A stretch of 10,198 nucleotides of DNA from JALHST01 sp038316335 (lineage in GTDB: Bacteria; Bacteroidota; Bacteroidia; Flavobacteriales; Flavobacteriaceae): NCBI GenBank assembly GCA_038316335.1, contig JBBQAM010000086.1, forward strand, positions 1 through 10,198. The letters run 5' to 3'. This document shows, piece after piece, positions 1 through 7,020 of the stretch (its first letter is position 1; each line of letters opens with the position of its first letter). A model generated the notes under the pieces. It had not been told where the DNA came from and made no database searches. It worked only from the letters and a program-made list of their open reading frames with translations. The position numbers were made by a program, and so were the translations under genes.

Positions 1-885
1 TTGGATTTTTGGAATTGATTCCTGTATGCGGTCATAAACTTTTGGATATTCCATTTTGAGCCTAAGACAAATCTGTTCATTGGCCAGTTCATCATTCTTT
101 GCTTTTCCGACCACATGAATATATTTGGCATCAAACGGAATCAGATGAAAATTCAGGATTTCATTAAAATCATTGGAAAGATTATCGAAGAGATAGGTAA
201 CCTCTTGTTTGTAATATTCGGCAAAACAGAGAAGAAGATATTGCTCAAAGAACATATTAATATTCCTGATATTTAGATCTTTCAGGGCAACATGGTTTTC
301 TTCTATAAATTGAATGGCACCTAGAGAATATGCTCGTATCAGTTCAATATTCTGCCCGCCAAAAACGCCCATATTGATTCCGAAATTGCCCTTTTTCTTC
401 TTGACGGATGATTCGGCTTCTTTGGGAATGGATTGTAAATTTTCCATGATTTCCTCCAATACGGTATCGTAGAGATCTGGATCTTTTTCCAGGCTCTGTG
501 CAACAATTTCAGAGGATATAAAATCATCCGGGAATTTTTCCCATATAAAGATATCACCATCAAAGTGAAGGAACGGCTTGCTCTGCAAACTATAGATAAA
601 CAGTTTGCCTATCGCCCATAAGCTCGTATCAAAATAGTCTATTTTGTCAAAAACGACCTTACACTCAGCATAGGGGAGGTGCAGTAAATCCATAAATATA
701 CTTTTACCAAATGCATCGGTGTACAAAGTTTTATCGGGATAAAACTCATTTAGGGTCAGGCAGCTAAGCGCCCAACTCGACAACAGTACTTCCAAACTCG
801 GCCAACCGGCATACTTCTTAAAGGATGAATCACTGGCCAATTGCTCTAGTAAAGGTTTGGACCAAAAGCTTTGAATAATATGCAT
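1..885 (-). CDS. DUF6734-like protein, possible GT-A-type glycosyltransferase (partial, C-terminus off the left edge)
   Basis: An uninterrupted frame of 295 codons runs from ATG at 885 to the window edge with no stop. The N-terminus MHIIQSFWSKP and the segment LHFDGDIFIWEKF (DGD at residues 109-111) match my memory of DUF6734, an uncharacterised Bacteroidetes family. The DGD motif and a later NMGVFGGQN segment (residues 171-179) resemble the metal-binding DxD and the acceptor-side glycine-rich motif of GT-A glycosyltransferases. No signal peptide or membrane segment is visible, so a cytoplasmic enzyme is likely. The start lies only 11 bases after the HlyD stop, so it is translated in the same operon. 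Inference: it could glycosylate the Ser/Thr/Cys-rich precursor peptides before export. It could equally act on cell-surface glycans or do something unrelated. The family assignment is fairly sure; the enzymatic role is not. Confidence 0.72.
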   Translation of the reverse strand, partial: MHIIQSFWSKPLLEQLASDSSFKKYAGWPSLEVLLSSWALSCLTLNEFYPDKTLYTDAFGKSIFMDLLHLPYAECKVVFDKIDYFDTSLWAIGKLFIYSLQSKPFLHFDGDIFIWEKFPDDFISSEIVAQSLEKDPDLYDTVLEEIMENLQSIPKEAESSVKKKKGNFGINMGVFGGQNIELIRAYSLGAIQFIEENHVALKDLNIRNINMFFEQYLLLCFAEYYKQEVTYLFDNLSNDFNEILNFHLIPFDAKYIHVVGKAKNDELANEQICLRLKMEYPKVYDRIQESIPKIQ

Positions 886-896
886 TGTAGAACAAT

Positions 897-2195
897 TTAA
901 TACTTGAACAAATCCTTGAACTTATAAAACACCCGCTCCGCCACACTTAGGTCTTCCGTAATAATTTCAGCATTCCCCAAAAGTTCCTGGTCAAAACCCA
1001 AATTTCTTCCGTAGGATGTTTTTGTGCCTTCGGGCAAGGAGATATAGACGAAATAGTTTCCCTTGGAATCCGGCGAAACGGAAATGTTCTCGACCCTGCC
1101 CACCAACATGCCATATTGCTGAAAGGGATAATTGTCCAATTTCACCAAAACCTTTTGTCCCAAGGTTACCTTTCCGGCATTTTGGGCGGGCAGGACCAAT
1201 TTTCCCACGAGCTTTGATTTGTCCAACGGCATGATCGTGTAAATCACCTGATTTGCGTTCACAAACTGATTGGTGCCCCAAAACTCCTGAAAGCTGACTA
1301 TACCGTCAATCGAAGAGGTCAGCACATAGTTGTATTCCCAATCCCGGATCGCCTTTTCCAAGGCGTTGTAGGCCAATGCCAGATTTTTCAACAAGCGGGT
1401 ATCGTCTTCCAATTGCCCGATCTTTGTTTCCCTAAGGGTCTGATTGGCCGAAGTGGTCGCCTCCCGCATCTGGGAAATGGAAATGGCCATGTTGCTCAAA
1501 TTTTTTTGCATTTGCAGAAATTCCCTTTTTTTATTGTCATATTCCTGTTGTGAGATCACGCCTTTCCCAAAGAGCTGTTTATGCCTTTGGATATCGGTCT
1601 GTGCCAGTTCATATTCTTCTTCCAACAATTGTTTTTGTTTGATCTGGTCCACCAACCTTACCTTTATTTCGGCTATGGATCGTTGATTGCCATATATTTT
1701 ATTGGAATAGGGTTTCAGGTCGCGCAACAAAAAATAATCGACATAGCTCTTTTCAAAATTGATATAGGCATTTTCAAGATCTCCCAAATTCAGGTTGGTG
1801 GTCAGTTCCATCGGAAATTCAAAATTTTGCTTGTTGAACTTCAAGGTATCCGTTATACTTTTTAGAAGATATACATCGTCCAATTCAGCCAAATTTTCGA
1901 TGACGGCCAGCCTTTCGCCTTGCGATACGGTGTCGCGATCTTTAACGAATACCTTGTCCAATTGCCCGGAGTTTCTGGTTACTACCGTTTGGGTCGGTTT
2001 TTGTGTGGTTACAATGACCTTTGCCGTAACAAAATCGGGATATTTAATTATAAAGGAAAGGATTGCAATGATCAACGTAAATAAAAAGACCAAGGTAATG
2101 CCCCATCGCACGATCCAAGTGGGCGGATTGGTCAGGATTTCCTGAACTTCCTCGGAGCGAAGATTTAGATTATTTGGTAGTACGTTATTAGGCAT
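897..2195 (-). CDS. HlyD-family periplasmic adaptor of the peptide exporter
   Basis: The 432-residue protein has the layout of a type I secretion membrane-fusion protein. There is a short cytoplasmic N-terminus, one membrane segment at about residues 32-50, a beta/lipoyl-like half near 75-100 (SGQLDKVFVKDRDTVSQGE), a long charged, heptad-like coiled-coil region at about 170-285, and a second lipoyl and beta-barrel half from about 290 (VLTSSIDGIVSF, then GQKVLVKL). It should bridge the inner-membrane ABC transporter to an outer-membrane channel; no TolC-like gene is visible in the window. Its ATG lies inside the end of the ABC transporter gene (8-base overlap), which indicates translational coupling and a shared job. 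The family call is secure. The substrate is inferred to be the two GG-leader peptides of this cluster. Confidence 0.95.
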   Translation of the reverse strand: MPNNVLPNNLNLRSEEVQEILTNPPTWIVRWGITLVFLFTLIIAILSFIIKYPDFVTAKVIVTTQKPTQTVVTRNSGQLDKVFVKDRDTVSQGERLAVIENLAELDDVYLLKSITDTLKFNKQNFEFPMELTTNLNLGDLENAYINFEKSYVDYFLLRDLKPYSNKIYGNQRSIAEIKVRLVDQIKQKQLLEEEYELAQTDIQRHKQLFGKGVISQQEYDNKKREFLQMQKNLSNMAISISQMREATTSANQTLRETKIGQLEDDTRLLKNLALAYNALEKAIRDWEYNYVLTSSIDGIVSFQEFWGTNQFVNANQVIYTIMPLDKSKLVGKLVLPAQNAGKVTLGQKVLVKLDNYPFQQYGMLVGRVENISVSPDSKGNYFVYISLPEGTKTSYGRNLGFDQELLGNAEIITEDLSVAERVFYKFKDLFKY

Positions 2196-4398
2196 TTTCG
2201 CTTTCGGTTATTTGTTCCAAGGCCAATTGGTTTTTGACGAGGCTATAATAGATACCTTTTTTCGCAAGTAATTCTTTATGATTTCCTCTTTCCTTGACTA
2301 GACCTTCATCGATGACCAAGATCTGGTCCGCATTTTTTACGGTACTCAGGCGATGGGCGATGACAATGGCCGTTCGGTGTTCGAAAAAAGTGTTGAGATG
2401 CTCCATGATGATACGTTCATTTTTAGAATCCAATGCCGAGGTCGCCTCATCAAAAAAGAGGATATCCGGATTTTTATATATGGCCCGCGCAATGAACAAA
2501 CGCTGTCTTTGACCAGCACTCACTCCTATGCCCTCGTTTCCGATATTGGTATTAAATCCCAAGGGCAAGGATTGGATAAACTCATAGATATTGGCGATTT
2601 TGACCGCTTGTAGCAAACGGGGCTGGTCAATGGTATCTTCGCCGATGGCGATGTTATAGGCGATCGTATCATTAAAAACATACCCTTCTTGCATGACCGT
2701 ACCACAAATGTCTCGCCATGCCTTATGGGAAATCGTTTGCAGGTCATCGTCCCCATAGAGGATCTTTCCTGAAATAGGATCGTAAAATTTCAACAACAGT
2801 TTCATCAGGGTGGTCTTGCCGCTGCCGCTGGCACCCACAATGGCGGTCGTTTTATTGGCAGGAATTTCAATGTTGATGCCTTTCAACACGAATTCGTCGC
2901 TGCCGGGGTAACGGAATTTTAAATCGCGAACTGTGATATCCTCATTTTTTTTGATTATTGAAATCAACCGGTTTTTCTTGCTTTCCTCATCTTCCTTGTC
3001 ATGGATCTCGCCAAGACGTTCGAGACTGATCTTGGCATCCTGTACCGAGCGTATGAAATCGACCAATTGAGTAATGGGGCCGTTCAAATTGCCGATGATG
3101 TACTGTATGGAGAGCATCATCCCTAAGGTAATGGATCCATTGATGACCAAAAGGGCGGAGCTAATGGTAATAAAAATGTTCTTGCCCTCGTTGATGGCCG
3201 AGGACCCCACACTTTGCATCTGCTCCAAGCGCAGGCTTTGTACCGATACCTTAAAGAGCCTCGCCTGTACAAATTCCCATTTCCAGCGTTTTTGTCTTTC
3301 GGCGTTGTGCATTTTTATTTCCTGCATACCGTTGATAAGTTCTATGACCGTGCTCTGTTCTTGGCTTAGTTGGGAAAACCGTTTATAATCGAGTTCCTTT
3401 CTTCTTTTTAGAAAAAATACGATCCAGAAAACGTATAAAATACTCCCGATAGCGAATATGAAAAAGATGGTCAGGTTGTAATAGACGAGCACAAGACTAA
3501 AAACGACCAAATTGGCCAATGAAAACAAGGTGCTTAGGGTGGAACCCGTCAAAAGGCTCTCGATACGTTGATGGTCATTGATGCGCTGCATGATGTCGCC
3601 CGTCATACGGGTATCGAAATAAGCGATGGGCAGGTTCATCAACTTGATAAAAAAATCGGAGACCAATGATATATTGATTCGGGTACTCAGGTGCAACAAG
3701 ATCCAGCTTCTAAAGATCTCCACGCTTGTTCTGCCCGCAAACAGCATGAGCTGCGCAAAGAGGATTACATAGATAAAATTGATGTCCTGGTTCTGTATGC
3801 CCACATCAACAATGCTCTGTGTCAAAAACGGGACGATCAATTGTAAAAGACTACCGACCAGCAGCCCTAAGGCAAGCTGCACCAGCAAACTTTTGTATTT
3901 AAAAAGATATTGGTAGAGAAACTTAAAGGATCTTTTATCGGTGTCCTCCCATTGTAGTTTTCTAAATTTTGGGGTGGTTTCCAATAAAAGGGCAATACCT
4001 TCTTTGGTTTGTTCGTTTGCATTATTGCCGATCCAACGGCTGATAAAGCCCTTCTTTGAATAGCTGATCAGTCCATAGGAGGGGTCGGATATATATACTT
4101 CATCCCCCTTAATCTTATACACCACCACAAAATGGCTGTTGTTCCAATGGGCTATGAGGGGCAGCGGAGCTTCTTTCAACTTTTTGTAATCTACCTTTAT
4201 TCCCAGCGACTTAAACCCAATGGCCTCGGCGGCATCGCTCAATTTCATAAGGTTGCTACCCTCCCTTGTCGTTTCCGATAGTTCCCGTATCTCGGTCAAT
4301 GAGATCAATTTGCCATAATGCTTGGATATAATACGTAGACAAGTGGGGCCGCAATCTTTGGAATCGGGTTGTTGGTAGAATGGGAATGTGTTTTTCAA
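2188..4398 (-). CDS. C39 peptidase-containing ABC transporter for GG-leader peptides
   Basis: This 736-residue protein is a peptidase-containing ABC transporter, which cleaves after Gly-Gly in leader peptides and exports the core. The N-terminal C39 domain (about 1-145) keeps its catalytic set: Gln10 (oxyanion hole), Cys16 in DSKDCGPTC, His89 in NSHFVVVYK and Asp105 in ISDPSYG. A six-helix membrane domain follows (about 165-450). The nucleotide-binding domain has Walker A GASGSGKT (522-529), Q-loop Gln570, signature VSAGQ (626-630), Walker B ILFFDE (646-651) and H-loop His682. The signature differs from the common LSGGQ. The start appears to be TTG at 4398: there is no ATG between it and the upstream in-frame TAA near 4458-4456, a GGAG lies about 15 bases upstream, and the resulting N-terminus fits the C39 family exactly. 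It overlaps the HlyD gene by 8 bases. Confidence 0.96.
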   Translation of the reverse strand: MKNTFPFYQQPDSKDCGPTCLRIISKHYGKLISLTEIRELSETTREGSNLMKLSDAAEAIGFKSLGIKVDYKKLKEAPLPLIAHWNNSHFVVVYKIKGDEVYISDPSYGLISYSKKGFISRWIGNNANEQTKEGIALLLETTPKFRKLQWEDTDKRSFKFLYQYLFKYKSLLVQLALGLLVGSLLQLIVPFLTQSIVDVGIQNQDINFIYVILFAQLMLFAGRTSVEIFRSWILLHLSTRINISLVSDFFIKLMNLPIAYFDTRMTGDIMQRINDHQRIESLLTGSTLSTLFSLANLVVFSLVLVYYNLTIFFIFAIGSILYVFWIVFFLKRRKELDYKRFSQLSQEQSTVIELINGMQEIKMHNAERQKRWKWEFVQARLFKVSVQSLRLEQMQSVGSSAINEGKNIFITISSALLVINGSITLGMMLSIQYIIGNLNGPITQLVDFIRSVQDAKISLERLGEIHDKEDEESKKNRLISIIKKNEDITVRDLKFRYPGSDEFVLKGINIEIPANKTTAIVGASGSGKTTLMKLLLKFYDPISGKILYGDDDLQTISHKAWRDICGTVMQEGYVFNDTIAYNIAIGEDTIDQPRLLQAVKIANIYEFIQSLPLGFNTNIGNEGIGVSAGQRQRLFIARAIYKNPDILFFDEATSALDSKNERIIMEHLNTFFEHRTAIVIAHRLSTVKNADQILVIDEGLVKERGNHKELLAKKGIYYSLVKNQLALEQITESENA

Positions 4399-4485
4399 AG
4401 TTGTTGCTATGTTTTCTCCAAAAGAGATTGTATCATCAAGGATATTTCCTTTTTAGCGCACTCTAAATTGATTCTATTTCAAATA

Positions 4486-4500
4486 AGTTAAAGTTTAACT
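4486..4500. promoter_or_regulatory. 15-base palindrome in the gap before the ABC transporter gene
   Basis: AGTTAAA-G-TTTAACT is a perfect 7+1+7 inverted repeat in the 110-base gap between the GLPGLI stop and the ABC transporter start. The one-base spacer makes it a possible DNA operator rather than an RNA hairpin. The sequence is AT-rich, so chance is a real alternative. I saw no convincing Bacteroidetes promoter boxes beside it. Confidence 0.25.
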
Positions 4501-4508
4501 AAGTCTGG

Positions 4509-5261
4509 TTACATTTTTCTATTTGCGTTCAATTTTTTAATGTACTCTAAGTATTCTTTTTCAGACATATGTTTTATACCATCTGGTTTTTTTATTATGA
4601 CTTCATCTTCTGGACTCATTTCTATTTTTGTGGCAGTATATTTAATTTTACCATTCTCATAATCGGTTATTAATTCCAGAGTCATTCCCGGAAGTCCATT
4701 AAATGTTTGAATTCCAAAAGAAGTAGGTAAGTCTGGTGTGTACCAAGCTATAACAGGACTCATTAATTTAAATCCATATAGTTGTTCTTCATCTATACTG
4801 GCAGTTGCTTTGAAACACGTATATTCCCCAATTTTTTTTGTCTCCTTGCCCAACTTCCAATCAATTTCATTTAAATTCACCAAAACTCCCGGCGTCCAAA
4901 AACTTTCGTAATATTTTTCCTTCGTTTGTGAATTTGTATAATAAATGTTTTCTTGACGCGCAACATTATTAGTTCTATTAGGCTTATACCCAAGACTTAC
5001 GTATTTTTGAGGGTCAAAGGGTGCTCGGTAAATAGCCTCGTTTCCATTGATATATAAATAGAACTCCGTTGGTCGAGTAGTGGAAATATCCTCCAAGTAT
5101 AACTTTTTTAACTTTTCAGATACCAATGTGTCCTTAATCATCCGACCATAAAAATCATCGTTATCCAAACTTGCCGTATATGTTATTTTTGCTTTGAATA
5201 CCTGCGAATAGGAAAGATTAAATATGACCAATAGAGCCAATCCAGAAATTATTTTTTTCAT
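4509..5261 (-). CDS. GLPGLI family protein, exported, function unknown
   Basis: This is a 250-residue protein with a Sec signal peptide (MKKIISGLALLVIFNLSYS, then QVFKA), so it should be periplasmic or surface-facing. It carries the family hallmark FNGLPGMTLEL (GLPG at 189-192) preceded by IAWYTPDLPTSFG. It also has the typical GEYTCFKATA stretch with its single mature cysteine (Cys149). GLPGLI proteins are a Bacteroidetes family of roughly 250-300 residues with no established biochemical role, and many genomes carry several. The ATG at 5261 follows AAGAG and sits 13 bases after a strong hairpin. Its position between a precursor gene and the exporter genes suggests a role in the peptide system, perhaps in self-protection or envelope passage, but the sequence does not show this. 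Codon and base composition look more AT-rich than the exporter genes. Confidence 0.88.
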   Translation of the reverse strand: MKKIISGLALLVIFNLSYSQVFKAKITYTASLDNDDFYGRMIKDTLVSEKLKKLYLEDISTTRPTEFYLYINGNEAIYRAPFDPQKYVSLGYKPNRTNNVARQENIYYTNSQTKEKYYESFWTPGVLVNLNEIDWKLGKETKKIGEYTCFKATASIDEEQLYGFKLMSPVIAWYTPDLPTSFGIQTFNGLPGMTLELITDYENGKIKYTATKIEMSPEDEVIIKKPDGIKHMSEKEYLEYIKKLNANRKM

Positions 5262-5274
5262 CTCTTAATATTTA

Positions 5275-5307
5275 GGACAATCCCATGAAATTGGGATGGG
5301 ATTGTCC
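5275..5307 (-). terminator. 12-bp hairpin between precursor 2 and the GLPGLI gene (attenuator or stability element)
   Basis: GGACAATCCCAT (5275-5286) and ATGGGATTGTCC (5296-5307) are a perfect 12-bp inverted repeat with a 9-base loop. In the minus-strand transcript it lies about 20 bases after the precursor stop and 13 bases before the GLPGLI ATG. No U-run follows it, so complete termination is unlikely. It may protect the upstream precursor mRNA from 3' decay, giving more precursor than downstream enzyme. Confidence 0.65.
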
Positions 5308-5327
5308 ATTAACAGTTAATTATAATA

Positions 5328-5507
5328 CTAGCAATTCCATCTTGTCATACAAGCACTAAAATCAGGATAACTAATGTAAACACTGCAGGCATCATATACA
5401 CCAGCGCAATAAAAACCATCATATCCTCCAACAACAGTTTTCAACTGTTCCCTGTGAAGGACCTCGTTCGATCCCATTTTCAAATTCGATAAACTCAACT
5501 TTTTCAT
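5328..5507 (-). CDS. GG-leader cysteine-rich precursor peptide, four core cysteines
   Basis: The gene encodes 59 residues, from ATG at 5507 to TAG at 5330-5328. The leader is MKKLSLSNLKMGSNEVLHRE followed by QLKTVVGG, with Gly-Gly at residues 27-28. This matches the Bacteroidetes GG-type natural-product precursor leader pattern (LxLxxL near the start, then EVLxREQLKxVxGG). The predicted core is residues 29-59 (31 residues, starting YDGFYC) and has cysteines at 34, 41, 53 and 59, the last residue. It is rich in aromatics (Tyr, Phe, Trp) and has a few Ser and Thr. The leader is 18/28 identical to that of the other precursor at 6759-6938, while the cores differ. It sits between two exported-protein genes on the same strand, upstream of a C39 transporter that should cut after Gly28. 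The product is probably a disulfide-bonded bacteriocin or signal; activity is not predictable. Confidence 0.88.
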   Translation of the reverse strand: MKKLSLSNLKMGSNEVLHREQLKTVVGGYDGFYCAGVYDACSVYISYPDFSACMTRWNC

Positions 5508-5571
5508 ATTATAAAAATTTTAAAATTTATATTTGCCCTGGACGATTAGGGACACCCAAGGTTTATGTCCA

Positions 5572-5587
5572 TTCTTCTCGAGAGAAT
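5572..5587 (-). repeat. 16-mer upstream of precursor 2 (copy B)
   Basis: TTCTTCTCGAGAGAAT on the plus strand (ATTCTCTCGAGAAGAA in the transcript sense) is identical to 6997-7012. It ends 64 bases before the precursor ATG, and copy A ends 61 bases before the MKK codon of the other precursor. It contains the 8-base palindrome TCTCGAGA. It lies just after the TlpA-like gene stop. It may be an operator, a promoter-associated site or an RNA-processing site. Confidence 0.6.
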
Positions 5588-5591
5588 ATTT

Positions 5592-6683
5592 TTAAAGGCT
5601 ATTTTCCAAAAGTTCTTCTAGTCGGTCAAACTGGATGTTTTTTTCTATGATCACCCCATGCACATCCAACAAAAATGTGGTAGGGTAAATAATGACCTTG
5701 TTCTTTGCGGCATCATTACCGTTCTCGTCCAAATATTGGGGCCAAATCAACCCCTTTTCTTTTATACGCTGTTGCCATTTTGGTATATCGAGCGTTTTAT
5801 CTACAGAAATACTGATAATCTCAAAACCCTTATCATGGTATTTGGCATATAATTCCTTTAACTTGGGAAAAGCTTCCAGACAAGGGCGACATCGACTAAA
5901 CCAATAGTCCACCAATGTATAATCGGCAGTTGGCAATCGCATCTTTTGAATTTTTAGTAGCGTATCCCTAAGCGATAGTGATGGAAATCTACTATTCTTT
6001 CTTATTTCAATATCCTTAAGGGTTTGATGGGCCAATTGCCAAAGTTTCCCATTTCTTATGTTTGTAGTGAAAGATCGTATGCCTTTATCCAAATTTTTGC
6101 TATAACCCTCGTTCTCCAGTTGCTGAATCAGGAACCATAATCCCACATAAGATTCGGGGTGTTTTTGTATATACTGCAGCAGCCTTTCCTCGAAAATCGA
6201 ATTTTTGGAATAAAGCATATTTGAAAAGTCCCATTTTTCACAATCATATTTTTCTCCTTTGAAAACAAAAGGAATAAAAACATTCTTGAATTCCTTATTG
6301 GTTTTCCCGGTAACACAGCTGCATTCACCCAAGGAATCCACTTGGATTCTATTGCTGGTCTCATCTATAAAATAACTTCCACTCCTTAACACAATATCGT
6401 CCTGTTCACTTTTCAGGTTTACCATAAAGCGATGCGGATAACTTAATTTGGTGGCTAATTGGAATTTTCTTTGGTTAATTTCGGCACTTATCAATTTTTG
6501 TTCAAAGTATTTCCGGTCAATATCACCATTCGAAAAATATATGGTATCACCATTTTTAAAAGGCTCCAATGTTTCTCCGTTAATAATCAATCTTTCGTTA
6601 GGAACATCGGTTTGGGCATAGACATAGCCAGTAAGAAAGCAAAATGCTACAAGACAACAAAAGAGTTTATAAAAATAATTCAT
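5592..6683 (-). CDS. Exported TlpA/ResA-like thiol-disulfide oxidoreductase
   Basis: The 363-residue protein has a Sec signal peptide (MNYFYKLFCCLVAFCFLTGY, predicted cleavage after VYA at residue 23). An N-terminal region of about 220 residues follows, like those fused to Bacteroidetes TlpA proteins, and a C-terminal thioredoxin fold begins near 230. The active site is Cys265-Arg-Pro-Cys268 in DYWFSRCRPCLEAFPKL, and the cis-proline is Pro334 in IIYPTTFLLD. The N-terminal region has three further cysteines (121, 123 and 148), including a CSC pair. The predicted location is the periplasm or outside of the inner membrane, where it could reduce, form or isomerise disulfides in exported peptides. 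It lies between the two precursor genes. The start at 6683 has no purine Shine-Dalgarno; the upstream sequence is TCCTCC, which is pyrimidine-rich. The fold call is secure; the substrate is inferred. Confidence 0.92.
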   Translation of the reverse strand: MNYFYKLFCCLVAFCFLTGYVYAQTDVPNERLIINGETLEPFKNGDTIYFSNGDIDRKYFEQKLISAEINQRKFQLATKLSYPHRFMVNLKSEQDDIVLRSGSYFIDETSNRIQVDSLGECSCVTGKTNKEFKNVFIPFVFKGEKYDCEKWDFSNMLYSKNSIFEERLLQYIQKHPESYVGLWFLIQQLENEGYSKNLDKGIRSFTTNIRNGKLWQLAHQTLKDIEIRKNSRFPSLSLRDTLLKIQKMRLPTADYTLVDYWFSRCRPCLEAFPKLKELYAKYHDKGFEIISISVDKTLDIPKWQQRIKEKGLIWPQYLDENGNDAAKNKVIIYPTTFLLDVHGVIIEKNIQFDRLEELLENSL

Positions 6684-6713
6684 AGCAAAAGGAGGATTAG
6701 AATTTAATTTAAA

Positions 6714-6745
6714 ACCAACTTCCCCGGGTTCAAGAAGAAGTTGGT
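6714..6745 (-). terminator. 9-bp hairpin between precursor 1 and the TlpA-like gene (leaky terminator or stability element)
   Basis: ACCAACTTC (6714-6722) and GAAGTTGGT (6737-6745) form a 9-bp stem with a 14-base loop. In the minus-strand transcript it lies about 13 bases after the precursor stop. The 3' arm ends in GGT and runs into TTTAAATT, a short weak U-stretch. A leaky terminator or a 3'-end protector of the precursor mRNA fits its place. Confidence 0.6.
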
Positions 6746-6758
6746 ATTAAAATTCGGT

Positions 6759-6938
6759 TTATGCTATGCAACAATAGCTGCAAACCCAGCCGCTTGTAGT
6801 ACGACTTTCACAGCCCTTAGTGCAAGTACTTGCTTTGCAATTTTCCCCATAACCACCTACAATTGTTCTTAGTTGCCTACGATCTAACAAATCGTTAGGC
6901 CCAAAATTGAGGTTTTTTAAACTTAACTTTTTCATCAT
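6759..6938 (-). CDS. GG-leader cysteine-rich precursor peptide, six core cysteines
   Basis: The frame starts ATGATGAAAAAG; initiation may be at 6938 (59 residues) or at the second ATG at 6935 (58 residues). The second gives the same MKKLSL start as the paralogue and puts Gly-Gly at 27-28 in both. The leader reads MKKLSLKNLNFGPNDLLDRR and then QLRTIVGG. The core is 30 residues starting YGENC and ending SYCCIA, with six cysteines, including a CxxCC cluster near the C-terminus. Its first half is Ser/Thr-rich (KASTCTKGC, ESRTTSG). The stop is TAA at 6761-6759. The even cysteine number, GG leader, C39 transporter and two oxidoreductases in the same cluster point to a secreted disulfide-bonded peptide. 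It is the first precursor downstream of the VKOR gene and is flanked by hairpins on both sides. Confidence 0.88.
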   Translation of the reverse strand: MMKKLSLKNLNFGPNDLLDRRQLRTIVGGYGENCKASTCTKGCESRTTSGWVCSYCCIA

Positions 6939-6976
6939 AATCTATTTATGATTCATAACTTTGCCTAGATGGATCT

Positions 6977-6995
6977 GGGCAGCTAGACTCTGCCC
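6977..6995 (-). promoter_or_regulatory. Hairpin in the leader region of precursor 1
   Basis: GGGCAG (6977-6982) and CTGCCC (6990-6995) can form a 6-bp GC-rich stem with a 7-base loop. It lies about 40 bases before the precursor start and directly after the shared 16-mer in transcript sense. It may be part of a 5' untranslated stabiliser or of a processing site. On the plus strand it is followed by TTTCTTCT, but no plus-strand gene precedes it. Confidence 0.4.
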
Positions 6996-6996
6996 T

Positions 6997-7012
6997 TTCT
7001 TCTCGAGAGAAT
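6997..7012 (-). repeat. 16-mer upstream of precursor 1 (copy A)
   Basis: TTCTTCTCGAGAGAAT is an exact second copy of 5572-5587, again in the gap immediately upstream of a precursor gene and at nearly the same distance. I saw no third copy elsewhere in the window. The flanking bases are not similar beyond a T on the left, so this is a retained element rather than a recent large duplication. Confidence 0.6.
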
Positions 7013-7020
7013 TCCGTCTA

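Noticed and set aside
339..563. Minus-strand 74-residue frame
   Set aside because: It is a different frame inside the DUF6734-like gene, which is open through the entire region and has conserved motifs.
1016..2145. Plus-strand open frames inside the HlyD gene
   Set aside because: They overlap a clear HlyD-family gene on the other strand and show no recognisable domains or low-complexity-free protein pattern of their own.
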